Shown: positions 34,479-45,850 of the stretch, one piece after another | Numbering within the stretch: the stretch's first letter is position 1 | Layout: the number at the start of each line of letters is the position of its first letter | Source of the DNA: Hsuehochloa calcarea | Lineage: Eukaryota; Streptophyta; Magnoliopsida; Poales; Poaceae | Length of the DNA: 64,000 nt | NCBI GenBank assembly: GCA_036346395.1 | Contig: CM070599.1 | Location: 25,287,232-25,351,231 of the forward strand | Direction of reading: 5' to 3' | Translations under genes and position numbers: made by a program | The notes under the pieces: model-generated | What the model saw: only the letters and a program-made list of their open reading frames with translations | Told to the model about the DNA's origin: nothing | Database searches by the model: none

Positions 34479-35424
34479 TTGGGACATCTTTGTGGGTCAC
34501 GTCTATCTTCTTTACTTCGTCGTAGACTTTTAGGGTATTTGTCTGGTGATGTTTCTCTACATTGTCAAGGTTGTAAGCTTGGTAAACAGCTTCAACTTCC
34601 TTACCCTTCCAGTCAGTCAGTGTCGCAACGTCCTTTTGATCTTGTTCATTCTGATGTATGGGGTCCAGCTCCTTTTGTTTCTCAAGGAGGTCATCGATAT
34701 TATATAATTTTTATTGATGATTTTTCTCGCCACACATGGATATACTTTATGTCATCTCATAGTGAGGTTTTATCCATCTACAAGACTTTTGCCACCATGA
34801 TTCGTACTCAGTTTGATTCTCCTATTCGTGTCTTTCGTGCTGACTCTGTTGGGGAATACTTGTCAGGGGTCCTTCGTGGTTTTCTCGTTGAGCAGGGCAC
34901 TCTGTCTCAGTTTTCTTGTCCTAGTGCCCATGCCCAAAATGGTGTGGCTGAACGGAAGCACCGTCATCTTCTTGAGACAACCCGTGCTCTTATGCTTGCT
35001 TCTGTTGTACCACCACACTTTTGGGCTGAAGCTGTTTCTACTGCCACTTTCCTTACTAATATTTAGCCTTCTTATGCTCTTTAGGGTGGGATTACAGTTG
35101 AGCGTCTCTGTGGCAAGACTCCTGAATATTCTAGTTTTTTTCCTCTTTGGGTGTGTGCGCTATGTTCTTCTTGCCCCTCGCGAGCGCACCAAGCTGACCG
35201 CTCAGTCCGTGGAGTGCGTCTTTCTGGGCTATAGCGCTGAGCAAAAAGGATATCGTTGTTGGGATCCTGTTAGCCGACGGATGCGGGTTTCTCAAGATAT
35301 CACTTTGATGAGTCTCATGCCTTTCTACCCTCGTCCTTCTCCGTCTACCACTGCAGCATCTCTTGTTGAGCCGCTTTCTTTTCTGACTTTTCCTGCTACC
35401 CACATAGTCACCACACCTCCATAA
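34479..35424 (+). pseudogene. Element C integrase
   Basis: Pre-integrase zinc region HCQGCKLGKQ, then FDLVHSDVWGPAPFVS, RADSVGEYLS (SDNG-like motif altered to ADSV) and NGVAERKHRHLLETTRALML with the catalytic Glu. A TAG ends the frame at about 35066 and later parts lie in a second frame to 35424. Confidence 0.85.
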
Positions 35425-35430
35425 CCGTCT

Positions 35431-36498
35431 TTGGCTTCTCCGGCTCCTCCTTCACCGTCTCCTTCGCCACCGCAACCCTCTATAGAGGCTTCTCCCGGAC
35501 TTTGTCCTTCTTATCCTCGTTACTACACTCGTCGTCCGCGAGTTGAGGATTCTTCTGATGCACCATCTTCTTCTGATGGTTCATCTTCTTCAACCTCTCC
35601 TCGGTATGCTCTTCGTGATCGCCAGTCTATTAAGCCTTCTACGTGCCTTTGTTTAGCGGCTCTTGCTGAACCGACTTCTTATCGTGATGCTGCTGTTCAT
35701 CAAGAGTGGCCGCATGCGATGACATAGGAGATTGCTACCCTTGAGCATATCGGCACGTGGGATCTTGTCTCTCTTCCCGCGTGTTACTCCTATCACATGC
35801 AAGTAGGTCTATAAGATTAAGACATGCTCTAATAGTTCTCTTGAGCGCTACAAGGCTCGTCTTGTGGCACGTAGTTTTCAGCAGGAGCATGGTCGTGATT
35901 ATAATGAGACTTTTGCTCTTGTGGCTCATATGACCACTGCTTGCACTCTTCTTACTGTGACATCTGTTCGGGCATGGTCCATCACTCAGCTTGATGTCAA
36001 GAATGCATTTCTTAATGGTGAGTTGCGTGAGGAGGTTTATATGCAGCCACCACCCGTATATTCTGTTCCCGATAGTATGGTTTGTCACATTCGCGGTCTC
36101 TGTACGACCTCAAGCAAGCTCCTCGTTCTGGTTTGATCGTTTCTCCTCTATTGTCACTACAGCTGGTTTCTCTGCCAGTGCTAATGATCCTGCTTTTTTA
36201 TTCACACTTCGCCTCGTGGTCGGACGCTTCTCCTCTTATATGTTGATGATATGATCATTACTGGAGATAATTCTCACTACATCACTTTTATCAAGGAGCG
36301 TCTTAATGAGCAGTTTCTTGTGTCTGATCTGGGTCATCTTCGCTACTTTCTTGGGATTGAGGTTATTTCTACACCTGAGGGTTTCTATCTATCCCAAGAA
36401 AAGCATATTCAGGACCTTCTTGATCGTGCTTCTCTTACGGATCAACACACCGCTGAGACTCCCTTGGAGCTTAATGTTCATCTTCGGTCTACTGATGG
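35431..36498 (+). pseudogene. Element C reverse transcriptase, first part
   Basis: A Pro/Ser-rich linker (35431-35727) leads to RT pieces: YKARLVARSFQQEHGRDYNE, LDVKNAFLNGELREEVYMQP, then a shift. The nucleotide sequence for YVDD is intact at 36239-36250, followed by MIITGDNSHYITFIKERLNE. The frame is cut at 36498 by the solo LTR and resumes at 38322. Confidence 0.85.
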
Positions 36499-38316
36499 TG
36501 TAGGACCGTAAATGCGACTAGAGGGGATGAATATGCGCTTTCTAAATTTTTCGCCTTAATCAAATTCAACACGCACTTATCTCCTTTAGCTATGAAAGCT
36601 AAGAAGATCGGTAAATGCACAGAGGAAGCCTTGTGCTGAATCCGATTACCCCTTTAACCACAAGACCCAAACAAAAGAAAATGATCTCAGGAGATCGGTC
36701 GAAATCTTGGCGGTCGAGGCCGCGGTTGGTGCGGTCGGACCGTTGGGAATCGGTTCGACCGGCAGCTACCGAGCGGTCTGAAAAGCTGGTGGTCGGACCA
36801 CAGTTGCTAAATAGGTCGGACCGATTTAGTCAAGTACCAAACCACAAAACCCAAATCCAAAATGAAAATTGGTCTAACTTTTGATTCAACCAATGAAACT
36901 TGACCAAATTTGGAGCACACCTCCCTAAGGATATCTAAGACCTATTTCTAGCGATGATCGTTCAGATCCACTTCAAAGAATCGATCTCTTAAGGATTTGC
37001 TAAAGAAGTGTTCCAAAACCTAGAAATATGAAAATCTTGATCCAACACTTGCTTGTGGGGGATTGATGATCTAGATGATTCTAGGAGTATTCCCACACAA
37101 CAAAGCAAGGTAAAAGAGGTCAAGAGACCAACCAAAATCAACCGGATCAAGGAAGCACCACAATCATCAAAAGAGAGAAGAAAGCAAATGAGACTTCATC
37201 AATGAACAAGCATTCATGAATTGATTGATTCAATGTGATGCTTGTCAAAGCCACTCCCTCAAGGAGGACAAGAGCTCAATCAAAGAGCACACATACAAAT
37301 CTCTCCTAACCCTAGCCTCTCCTCTCCTCTCCTCTCCTCTCCTCTCTAAACCCTAGAAAAAGATGGAGTTAACCAAATGAATGCTTCAAGAGGCTTTTAC
37401 ATCTCACCCCTTCTATTTATATGGAGAGCTAGGGTTTCACTCATGGGCTCCCATTAAGGCCCACACACAAATGGGATACAACCACAAACATCTGTTGAAG
37501 CAATCGCCTGCTTCACCACGTGTAGGTTGATCAGTGGCTCTCATCATGTCGGCAAGTCTCTCCCGTCCGAATTCCATCGGAACCTCCAAGGGACTTGCAC
37601 CGACTTCCGCACCGCCTGATCCAACCAGCTGCAAAGAACTGCCCGTTCGATCCATCTTGCCCATTCTGCACCATGCTTGAGTCACACGACCTCACCCGGC
37701 ATCCATGATCGTTCTGGACCTCAGCTCTCCAAGCGTAGTCCCGATCCACCTCACCGTTGACGTCGTTGACCTGCAAGCCACCTGCACAGCAATAGACAAA
37801 GAAATCGTCTCCGGGAACAAGTTCTTCACAACTTGACTCACGTTAGTTCAACAATGCAATATGCAATAATAAAGCATTGAAATTCATACATTAAACACAT
37901 TCCAAAACACAACAATGCCAAAAAGGCTACACTCCAAGTGATTGACGGTCTGACCGCCCCACGGTCCGACCGATTCCATAACGGCGGTCGGACCGCCCGA
38001 AAGGACTTAGCCATTTTTCCATCTCGAAAATCCGAAACCTTCTGGAATTTTCAAATGAATAGAACTTTCGACTGGGAGCTCCAAACATTATGTGACCACA
38101 TCTAGGAGACTCCCCTCACTAGCCTACACATCCTATTTTTTGCTTAGCTTCAAAACCCACCAAAACCCGGTCGGACCGCTCCACTGGCCAGTCGGACCGC
38201 CAGTGACCTGACAACATTGAAGCAAACCCGAAAACGCGAGATTTTGCAAACCAACAATGCCATTGCCAATTGACTCATCATCCTAAGATCATGCACATAT
38301 CCCCACGATATCCACA
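36499..38316 (-). mobile_element. Solo LTR of a Sirevirus-like Copia, inside element C RT/RNase H
   Basis: 1,818 bp starting TGTAGGACCG and ending GATATCCACA on the plus strand, i.e. a minus-strand LTR with TG...CA ends of the element A/B family. Flanking 5-bp repeats are GATGG (36494-36498) and GATGA (38317-38321), one mismatch. No internal region is present, as expected after recombination between two LTRs. It includes the reverse TATA box near 37412, GGTCGGACCG palindromes, and a (CTCTC)n tract at about 37313-37345. Confidence 0.88.
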
Positions 38317-38321
38317 GATGA

Positions 38322-39009
38322 TGAGCCTCTTACTGATCCTACTCGATATCGTCATCTTGTTGGGAGTCTTGTTTATCTGGGTGTCACTCGTCCTGACATT
38401 TCATACCCTGTGCATATCTTGAGTCGGTTTGTTTCTGCCCCCACTCAGCTCCACTATAGTCATCTTCTTCGTGTTCTACGATATCTTCATGGAACCATCA
38501 CTCGTCGTCTGTTTTTCCCTCGTTCCAGCTCTCTACAGCTCCAAGCATATTATGATGCTACTTGGGCTAGTGATCACTCTGATCGTCGGTCTCTTTCTGC
38601 CTATTGTGTTTTTCTTGGTGGATCTCTCATTACCTGAAAGACTAAGAAACAGACATCAATTTCTCATTCGAGTGCTGAGGCTGAGTTGCGAGCTATGGCC
38701 TTGTTGACTGCGGAGGTTACTTGGCTACGGTGGTTACTTGAGGATTTTAGTGTTTCTGTTTCAGCACCCACTCCTTTTTCGTCTGACAGTATAGAGACTA
38801 TTAGCATTGCTACAAATCCGGTGAAGCATGAGCTTACAAAGCATATCGGTATTGATGCTTTCTACATGAGGAACCAGGTGAAGGATCAGATTGTTACTCT
38901 TCAGTATGTGCCTTCGGAACTACAGTTGGCAGACTTCTTCATAAAGGCACAGACCAGAGCTCAGCACATCTTCTATCTTTTCAAACTTAATGTTGTTGAT
39001 CCACCATAA
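38322..39009 (+). pseudogene. Element C RNase H
   Basis: Continues the interrupted pol: TDPTRYRHLVGSLVYLGVTR, HILSRFVSAPTQLHYSHLLR, AYYDATWASDHSDRRSLSAY, a stop after GGSLIT, then SAEAELRAMALLTAEVTWLR and KHELTKHIGIDAFYMRNQVK to the stop at 39007-39009. It is followed by a polypurine-like GTTTGAGGGTG and the right LTR. Confidence 0.85.
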
Positions 39010-39020
39010 GTTTGAGGGTG

Positions 39021-39127
39021 TGTTAGATGTGTATTATACAATGGGCTCTTTGCATATGTAATACTCATATATGTGTATATATATTAGCTCATTGAACACA
39101 TATTGAATACAAACGTTATTCATAACA
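39021..39127 (+). repeat. 3' LTR of element C
   Basis: 107 bp, TGTTAG to ATAACA, followed by the target duplication GGTCT at 39128-39132. Confidence 0.92.
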
Positions 39128-39139
39128 GGTCTCACAATT

Positions 39140-39700
39140 TCAGTCCAGCTGCCTGGGGACAACCGCTGTCCCCTCCATCCAAAGCAAATCCTACCGAAGC
39201 CAGAGCAGCCAGAGCAGCTCCTCCTGGGCCAAGGCTGCACATTTGCAACTACGAGCCGGGCATCATCCTCATCGTTCCACCGTCAGGTGCGTCAAAGAAG
39301 GCCCAATGGAAGGAGGCATGGGATCGACGACATTTCCCTGCCGTTTGTCATCCCTGCGCCGCGATATAAGCAGAGTGATATGACTGCTACATCGCTGGCC
39401 ATGCGAGAAGCCATGGCTAAAGCTTGTGTTCCGCAGAGTGGTTTAGTAGAATTGTCAGAAGAGACTGACGAGGATGTACCAGATGAAGATGATGAGCACG
39501 TGGTTGAGCTGTCTGACTGCTCTCCCGAAGAGTCTGACTGCTCTCCCGAAGAGAAGGAAGAGGAGAAGATTTATGCAGAGACGCTATGGGGGCAGGTAGA
39601 TTCTTCAGAGCCAGGAAAAAGGTCAGTGAAGTTGGAGGCTGGCTCTTACAGTCTTACAAAGAAGGTGCATACTGATAGTTCATTGGAGAAGGGCTTCTAA
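39140..39700 (+). CDS. Acidic protein tail, unrecognised; possible 3' exon(s)
   Basis: An acceptor-like TTTCAG at 39137-39142 precedes a coding-like stretch that reads PAAWGQPLSPPSKANPTEAR and NYEPGIILIVPPSG in one frame. A second frame carries GIDDISLPFVIPAPRYKQSD and a highly acidic tail ending SSLEKGF (stop at 39698-39700). A donor-like CAG|GTGCGT at about 39285 or a one-base shift must join them. A 21-bp tandem duplication makes SDCSPEE occur twice (about 39509-39550). If this is a real gene, its upstream exons lie left of 21168, because element C inserted just before the acceptor. I do not recognise the family. Confidence 0.35.
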   Translation, partial: SVQLPGDNRCPLHPKQILPKPEQPEQLLLGQGCTFATTSRASSSSFHRQVRQRRPNGRRHGIDDISLPFVIPAPRYKQSDMTATSLAMREAMAKACVPQSGLVELSEETDEDVPDEDDEHVVELSDCSPEESDCSPEEKEEEKIYAETLWGQVDSSEPGKRSVKLEAGSYSLTKKVHTDSSLEKGF

Positions 39701-39709
39701 GGAGAGTAC

Positions 39710-40440
39710 ACTGGAGGATGTTAACATCAGAGACATGTTCCAATTTTTTTTTTTCTTCTTCGAAGATTCAGATTTGCAGACCAATCTTTGAAAAGAATAG
39801 CAAGTTATTGTCATTGAGTCTCATTTCAAGGGCATGCACAATCTGACAAACGGCCGCCTGAATCACAATTCCTTCTTATTGAAGCTGATTCAATCATCAT
39901 TGTCAGATTATATTTGTGTCGTGTACATATCTTGTCATGATTTGCAGCTGTAAGGCAAATTTGTTTTTCATGATTTGCTGAAGAAACATTGTAACTGAAG
40001 ATTTTACTTTAAATTTACAGCGCGTAATCTACGTTGCCCAGTTCATCAATCATTAATCTGTTATGTTCTAATCTCCACATTATAGTCCCATCTTTTACAC
40101 CCGTTAATTGCACTCGAGCAACTTAGAAATATCCCGGCCGTCCAATCAGATCTGGACAGTGGTTCATATTTCCGTTACGTCTCCGACCAAAACCCACCGT
40201 GTCACTACTCACGCCACACTACAGGCCGCAGCCACAGGAAAACAAGCGAGCGACGCGGCAGCGAGACACCACAAGCCCCACAGCCACGGGAAACGAGATA
40301 TAGCCCACGCGGCCGCGCCTTGCTCCCACCCCCCGCCGTCGCCGCCCCTCGCCGCCGCCGCGCCAACGCGGGGAAGAGTAGAAGCGGAAGGAGCGCACGC
40401 GGGAACGCCTCCACCCGCTCGAACCCCTCGCGCGATTCCC
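39710..40440 (+). promoter_or_regulatory. Upstream region of the plastid reductase gene
   Basis: AT-rich to about 40120, then strongly CG-rich toward the ATG at 40441, typical of a grass CpG-rich promoter and 5' UTR. No clear TATA box was assigned. The long frame from 40108 to the ATG is low-complexity and is treated as UTR. Confidence 0.5.
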
Positions 40441-43400
40441 ATGTCCCCCTCGCCGCTGCTCGTCCGGCCGCCGGCGCCGGCGAATCCGTCCCTTCCGCCT
40501 CGCCGGTGTGCGCCCGCACCAGCAGTAGCGGCGACGCCCCGCGCGACTCCTTCCGCCGCCTCTGTGGCCCCATTCTCTAGGTTTTCTCTCCTCCCTCTCC
40601 CTCTCCCTCTCCCTCCCCCTCCCCTCCCCGGTGTATGCTCTCTCCGCTGTCTGGTTCACTGCAAAATTTGCATGTAACGGGTGGTGATTTGGTGTTGGCG
40701 TTCTCGGTGACATGGTTTCCCTTGATCACGCAGGCTGCGTACCAAGTGCAGATTTGCCGCGTCCGATGTCAGAGAAGACTATTCTTCTACACCGATCGAT
40801 GTTGTTGCCGACGTGAAAACAGAAAAGGCATGTAATTGAGCAGTCGATGTTCTGTACCATTCGGCCCTGTCAAGTACTACTACTCTTTTACTCTGGTAAG
40901 ATACGAGTTTTCTGAAATAGTTCTCAATGTTTGCAGATTGTAGTGTTGGGAGGAAGTGGATTTGTTGGTTCTTCTATATGCAGAGCTGCTGTTTCTAAAG
41001 GCATTGAGGTTGTGAGCCTGAGCAGGTACATCTTTTCTCTTATTGTTTATAGAAACATATGTATTGTATGACATTGCCATGTATTGTCATGCACATTGAT
41101 CGACTATTAAGCAATAGCAATTGTCTCCATTCTTCTTACTATTTTTCAATAATATTTAGTTTAGCTTTCCCATCTCTTCATTTCTTCAATCAAATTGGGT
41201 CAATCAACTCATCATCACAATGTTAACTTTGCAAGGTCTTGCACAACCACTTGAGTGAGTTGACCATTGTAGTACATGTTGTCAATCCAGCAAGCTCCTT
41301 TTCCATAGAGCAAAATTGAACACTCACATGCCTCCTGAATCCTCCCTGCTCAGCACAAAACCATGGACCTTCTAATTTTGAGTCAGGTAGATAATTAAGG
41401 GTTTACAGATATAAGTTTTATTGAGAGGATGATTATTGACATTTAAAGATAAGGGGGTTAGGTGAAGATTTTAAATAATAATAATAATTGGAATCTATGG
41501 TAAAAATGAAATTATTTATGCATTATTCCGAGTACCAAATCTGCATCCTGTCAACATTCAGACACTCTGCTTCATTGTGTGTTGATGTCAGGTCAGGGAG
41601 ACCATCTTACTCTGATCCATGGATTGATCAAGTTACTTGGCTAGCAGGTATGCTTAGTTATGACATTAGGCTGTTACCTGCTTGGTTATTGGATTTGGGT
41701 ATGAGTGCTTTTTTGGTAATCTGCTCCCTCTTATTACTTAACTCCTCTAACCCGTAATTCATAGTGTTTACTGTTGATTTAAACTGGAACTATGATTAGG
41801 TGTTATGATGGTTTGACCTGCAAATCATGGCTTTATCGAATAGCTGAGAATACAACTGACTAATGGCAATAATAGGATTTTTCATCTGGAGCAATAGCGT
41901 TTTTTAAGAATAATCTGGAGTAATAGTTGTACATTACGAAGTATATTATATATAATATCTGTGGACCTGAGGTACTTAACAAACAAATCTTTTTTGAAGT
42001 GGCCACGGGAACAAGCAAATCATTGATGTCATTCTGTTTTGCTTCTTTTTTGGACAATTCAGGATGAATTACAGATGTGAAGATCTGTCAGTTCAAATAC
42101 CCTTTTATTTTTGGCTTGATGAAACCTATTACAGTATATTTCCTGTCCTGATGCTTTTGAGTTCTGACTTCTGAGACATGCATACACTGTTGATTGCAAA
42201 ATAGTTGTGAACCAAGGTACTTAAGACCATCTGTTTATTTTAGCTTTGTTCACTTGGCTTATTACAAATCCTTATACCTGAGAAAATATTGTTTAACATA
42301 ATGCAACATAGAACTTGATATGTGACCTCGGTATTTCTCCCTTACCACCTTGTTCCTGTAACGGAGCCACATGGTGATATTGGATTTCCAAGAGTATTTT
42401 ATGTACATATTGTATTTCTTTTGTCACTCTAATATTAACTTAAACATCTTACTGTGGTGTAGGAGATGTTTTCTATGCAAGATGGGATGAAGTGTTGGTT
42501 GGGGCTACTGCTGTTGTGTCTACCCTTGGAGGATTTGGCAATGAAGAACAGATGAAAAGGATAAATGGCGAGGCAAATGTCATAGCAGTAGATGCTGCAA
42601 AAGAATTTGGTAAGTACTGTACCACGACAGTGATATATCAATTTGCATGTATCTGTATTGACCTTTTCTGAGGGGAGATTGATGCGATTACATGTCTGAA
42701 CTAAGTTCCGTCATGCAGGCACATTGAAAGATAGTATGTTTTGCTATGACAGGGTATGCATTTGGTGCCACACTAGGATATTTGGGCTCACTACATTATC
42801 CCAAATGGTCTCTCATAACTCCTGCAGTTGACAACTTTGTAATATTTTAGTTGGCAACATAAATTACTCTATGTTGGCACTTAAATCGTAGGAACCAAAG
42901 GGAAAATAGTACCAAAGCTATTTGCTCTTTTGAAAATCGTTAACTCCTACCGTCCTACATTTACTTGTAATTTTGGCAATTTAACAACAGTGTTTCTAAT
43001 AGTGCAAACTAACACATGCACTTTAGCCACTGGAACTTAAATTATAGGAATCTGAAACTTTGAAAATTACAGATGCATCTGGTGGAATATCAAAAATTTG
43101 TAATATTTAGGGAACTTGATGACTTGATTAAACCTTCCCAATGAAAGATTGAAAACAAACAGTTCGGATTTATCCTTTCTAGAACCATGTTGCCTGGCTC
43201 TTTAGCTTACTCTTTCCCTTTTGATTGAAATAAATAAAATAACATAAACATCTTGGTATATTCTTCCGCAGGAGCCCCAAAATTCATTTTAATATCTGTT
43301 CATGATTACAATCTTCCATCCTTTCTTTTAAACTCGGGTTATTTCACTGGTAAGAGAAAGGCCGAATCTGAAGTACTCTCCAAATACCCAGCCTCAGGTT

Positions 43401-43774
43401 AGATATACTTCATATAATATTTACGCGCAGATTATTTTCCCCACTTTCTTTTTCATATATTCATGTCATGTATCAAATCTACTTTCTCCACAGGTGTTGT
43501 ATTGAGGCCAGGCTTCATTTACGGTAAAAGGAAAGTAGATGGCTTTGAGATACCGCTTGATGTTGTAGGACAACCATTAGAAAAGTTACTCTCCTCTGTT
43601 GAAAACTTCATCAAACCATTGAGTTCATTGCCTGCTTCCGACCTAATCCTTGCACCTCCCGTGAGCGTGGATGATGTTGCCTATGCTGTGATCAACGCAG
43701 TCGTAGATGACAGCTTCTTTGGCGTGTTCACAATTGAGCAAATCAAGGAAGCCGCAGCAAAAGTAAGAGTGTGA
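40441..43774 (+). CDS. Plastid NAD(P)-binding Rossmann reductase, At1g32220-like
   Basis: Seven exons: 40441-40580, 40734-40827, 40937-41025, 41592-41647, 42463-42609, 43272-43397, 43494-43774, giving 310 residues with all phases matching. The Pro/Ala/Arg-rich N-terminus looks like a chloroplast transit peptide. The nucleotide-binding loop is IVVLGGSGFVGSSICRAAVS, of the atypical short-chain reductase type (GGxGFxG). Later conserved blocks are STLGGFGNEEQMKRINGEAN, FILISVHDYNLP, GYFTGKRKAE, VLRPGFIYGKR and FTIEQIKEAAAK. From memory, the Arabidopsis relative is a plastoglobule protein called flavin-reductase-related; the substrate is not established. Intron 2 uses a GC donor (AAG|GCATGT at 40828). 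The C-terminus is at the usual position. Confidence 0.92.
40584..40631. repeat. CCCTCT-type pyrimidine tract in reductase intron 1
   Basis: A run of CCCTCT and CCCCT units immediately after the first donor. Confidence 0.85.
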
Positions 43775-44364
43775 ACAGGGGAGTCTCCCTCTCACAGATG
43801 TAAGATTTCCAAAATCGACAGTACCTCATGACTCATGAGGGATGCTCCTGCGTTCTATCTTGCAATCTTAGATCATACTCGATAGTTAAAGTCTAAACTC
43901 AGTACAATGTATTTCCTTCCTAACAGAGAAACCATGTTCCATGGCATAAGAGAAAATGTCTTCCCGAATCAATGTAGTGACAGCCTGTCCTCATCCGCTA
44001 CAGTACTGGCAAAGGTGAACCGTGTCCCTGATCCTCTAAACTTGCAGACTTTTTTCAGATTAGCATCGTGTGATGAAAATGAATGGTAAATTTTTTAAGA
44101 TTCTGGTTCAATTGTACTTGTGAGTGAACTTGGTAACCTATCACGCGACTGTGCGACTAGTCACTTAAGCAGCACCCAGATAGTGCTGAAACATTTTGAT
44201 CGTTTTGGATTTGAGTTTACATCCCGGTTTTATGTCTCCACGCTTGCAAGTCGTGGAGACATAAAATTCCCTAGTATTACTGAACCAGAATCATCCATGC
44301 TTCCCTAGTCCCCACTGCAGACAAAGCTGTCTATATTATTGTACATGCTTTTAAATGCGGGATA
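43775..44364. other. 3' flank of the reductase gene
   Basis: Contains the reductase 3' UTR and AT-rich sequence. Short ORFs here show no recognisable domain and no coding pattern. Confidence 0.5.
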
Positions 44365-44885
44365 AGGAGGTGAAAATAAGGTGGATAATTCTTGCTCGAT
44401 CCGATGTTGTATCCGGAAAAAATCCATCCGGGGTACAATTTTTTAGTCTTGATTTGTATCCGAAAATTTCATATAATATAGGTTAGGATACGTGGAGACC
44501 AATAATCGATCTGTATCCGTATTTGATAGGATATTCGATGAACATCAATATCCTTTAATACCTTCTATGGTTTTCTAGTCACTGACTAATATATAATATG
44601 AATTTATCTTTGATTATGTTTATGTTGTTAAGTAGGATAAATAATTCTCTAATGGGTAGTATAATTTTTCACTTTTGTTGGTGAAGTTATATATTTCCTT
44701 TATGTATACGCAATCCATCAAGTTATCTGTGATCGATATGAATCCGATTCACATCCGCCCCATGTCTGTTTCTCAAAAAATCTGTATTTATATCTGTATC
44801 CGACTCCGAATCTAGAGTAAAAATATGAAATATGATACAAAAAAAAACAATATCCGCCCGGATCCCACGACCCATTTTCATCCTA
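44365..44885. mobile_element. Degenerate hAT-like MITE
   Basis: The left end AGGAGGTGAAAATAAGG and the reverse complement of the right end (AGGATGAAAATGGGTCG) are similar. The interior repeats GTATCCG and GGATCCG-type words on both strands with an AT-rich centre. This layout resembles the GGGTGAAAA-ended non-autonomous hAT elements of grasses. A target duplication was not resolved. Confidence 0.45.
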
Positions 44886-45565
44886 CGTGGGACTCTTAAT
44901 CTCTCCTCGGCGGTTGACGTAAAGGCAGCCACCACTGAAGCACAATCTGATTGAAGGATCGTGGGCACACAAATCCATTCATTAACCAACCGTAGTCGTT
45001 CTCTGCAAGCTAGAGCTTCTGTCTCATCCGCGTCGGCGCAGTGACGGATAACCCGCCAAGCCGAAGGGAGAACCTGCCCCCTGTAAATTGCGCACGACCT
45101 CCCCTTTGCATCAACATGAAGTGTAATGGGGTGTTAATTTGTTACGTGCAAAGAAATCCTAAACCTGGAACATGAACCATTGGAGATTGTTTCAGTTGCC
45201 AGCCAGTCTTGCACCCCCAACTGATGTGAAGTGAAGGATTGTCAGGACTCAGGACCATGGAGCAGAAGAACAATCTCACGCTATAATCAGTACATAAGAG
45301 TATAAGATAACGGAACACACAAGCACATGCCAGCCCTGGCTGATCAACATCGTTCAAGGAGGCGGCGTGAGGCACTCAGCTGAACTAGCCAACTAGTTCC
45401 ATGTGTTTGCACTAGTGCACTTGACTCGTACAAGCGTTGAGCCAGATGCAGATACGCAGCCGATGGCAGACACGAACGAACACAAACATGTGTTGCAACA
45501 CAAGGCAGAATTTTCACCGTCAAAATTCCACGTTTATTCATAAAGAACTTGTAAACTCAAATCGC

Positions 45566-45850
45566 CTAGTACGGCTTGAGGCAATCGAAGAGATGGCGAT
45601 CCGACGAGGCAGCTTCCTCCGCCGCCGATGCGCTCGCCGTCGGAGACCTGACGGTGGACGGTGACACACCGGTCGGTGTCAGACACTGGCTTGGCACTCT
45701 CGGGCTCTCCCGGCGTGCCGGCGGCGGCCGAGACGCGCCGGGGTTGCCCAACGCCTGCTCCATCTGCAGCATCTGTATCTGCTTCCTTCGCTGCTCCCTC
45801 CTCACCTCGTTGCGCTTGTTCACGTACTCCTCGTGGATGAACACATCCAT
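45566..45850 (-). CDS. Hypothetical 94-residue basic/charged protein or last exon
   Basis: Minus-strand frame from ATG at 45850: MDVFIHEEYVNKRNEVRREQ, a charged helix rich in Arg, Glu and Gln, then a Pro/Ser/Ala-rich segment, ending DRHLFDCLKPY. Third codon positions are GC-rich as in grass genes, supporting coding. A stop lies five codons upstream, but CTAGTAG before it could be a splice acceptor, so this may be the last exon of a longer gene. I do not recognise the family. Confidence 0.4.
   Translation of the reverse strand: MDVFIHEEYVNKRNEVRREQRRKQIQMLQMEQALGNPGASRPPPARRESPRVPSQCLTPTGVSPSTVRSPTASASAAEEAASSDRHLFDCLKPY

Larger units (their letters stand above)
21168..39127 (+). mobile_element. 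Element C: Ty1/Copia with 107-bp LTRs, host to two nested insertions
   Basis: Matching LTRs at 21168-21274 and 39021-39127 (TGTTAGATG to TTCATAACA) and a perfect 5-bp target duplication GGTCT (21163-21167 and 39128-39132) define one insertion. Primer-binding site TGGTATCATGGCC follows the left LTR. Subtracting the nested element A and the solo LTR with their duplications leaves about 5.1 kb, normal for a Copia element. By eye the two LTRs differ at about 14 of 107 positions, so the element is old. Its gag, protease, integrase, RT and RNase H are all interrupted by stops and shifts. Confidence 0.93.

Noticed and set aside
39103..39369. Independent 88-codon ORF starting in the LTR
   Set aside because: Its first codons are element C LTR sequence; only the part after 39142 looks coding.
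40108..40440. N-terminal extension of the reductase gene from an ATG at 40108
   Set aside because: Low-complexity His/Ala/Pro sequence in a CpG-rich leader. The ATG at 40441 gives a normal transit peptide and family length.
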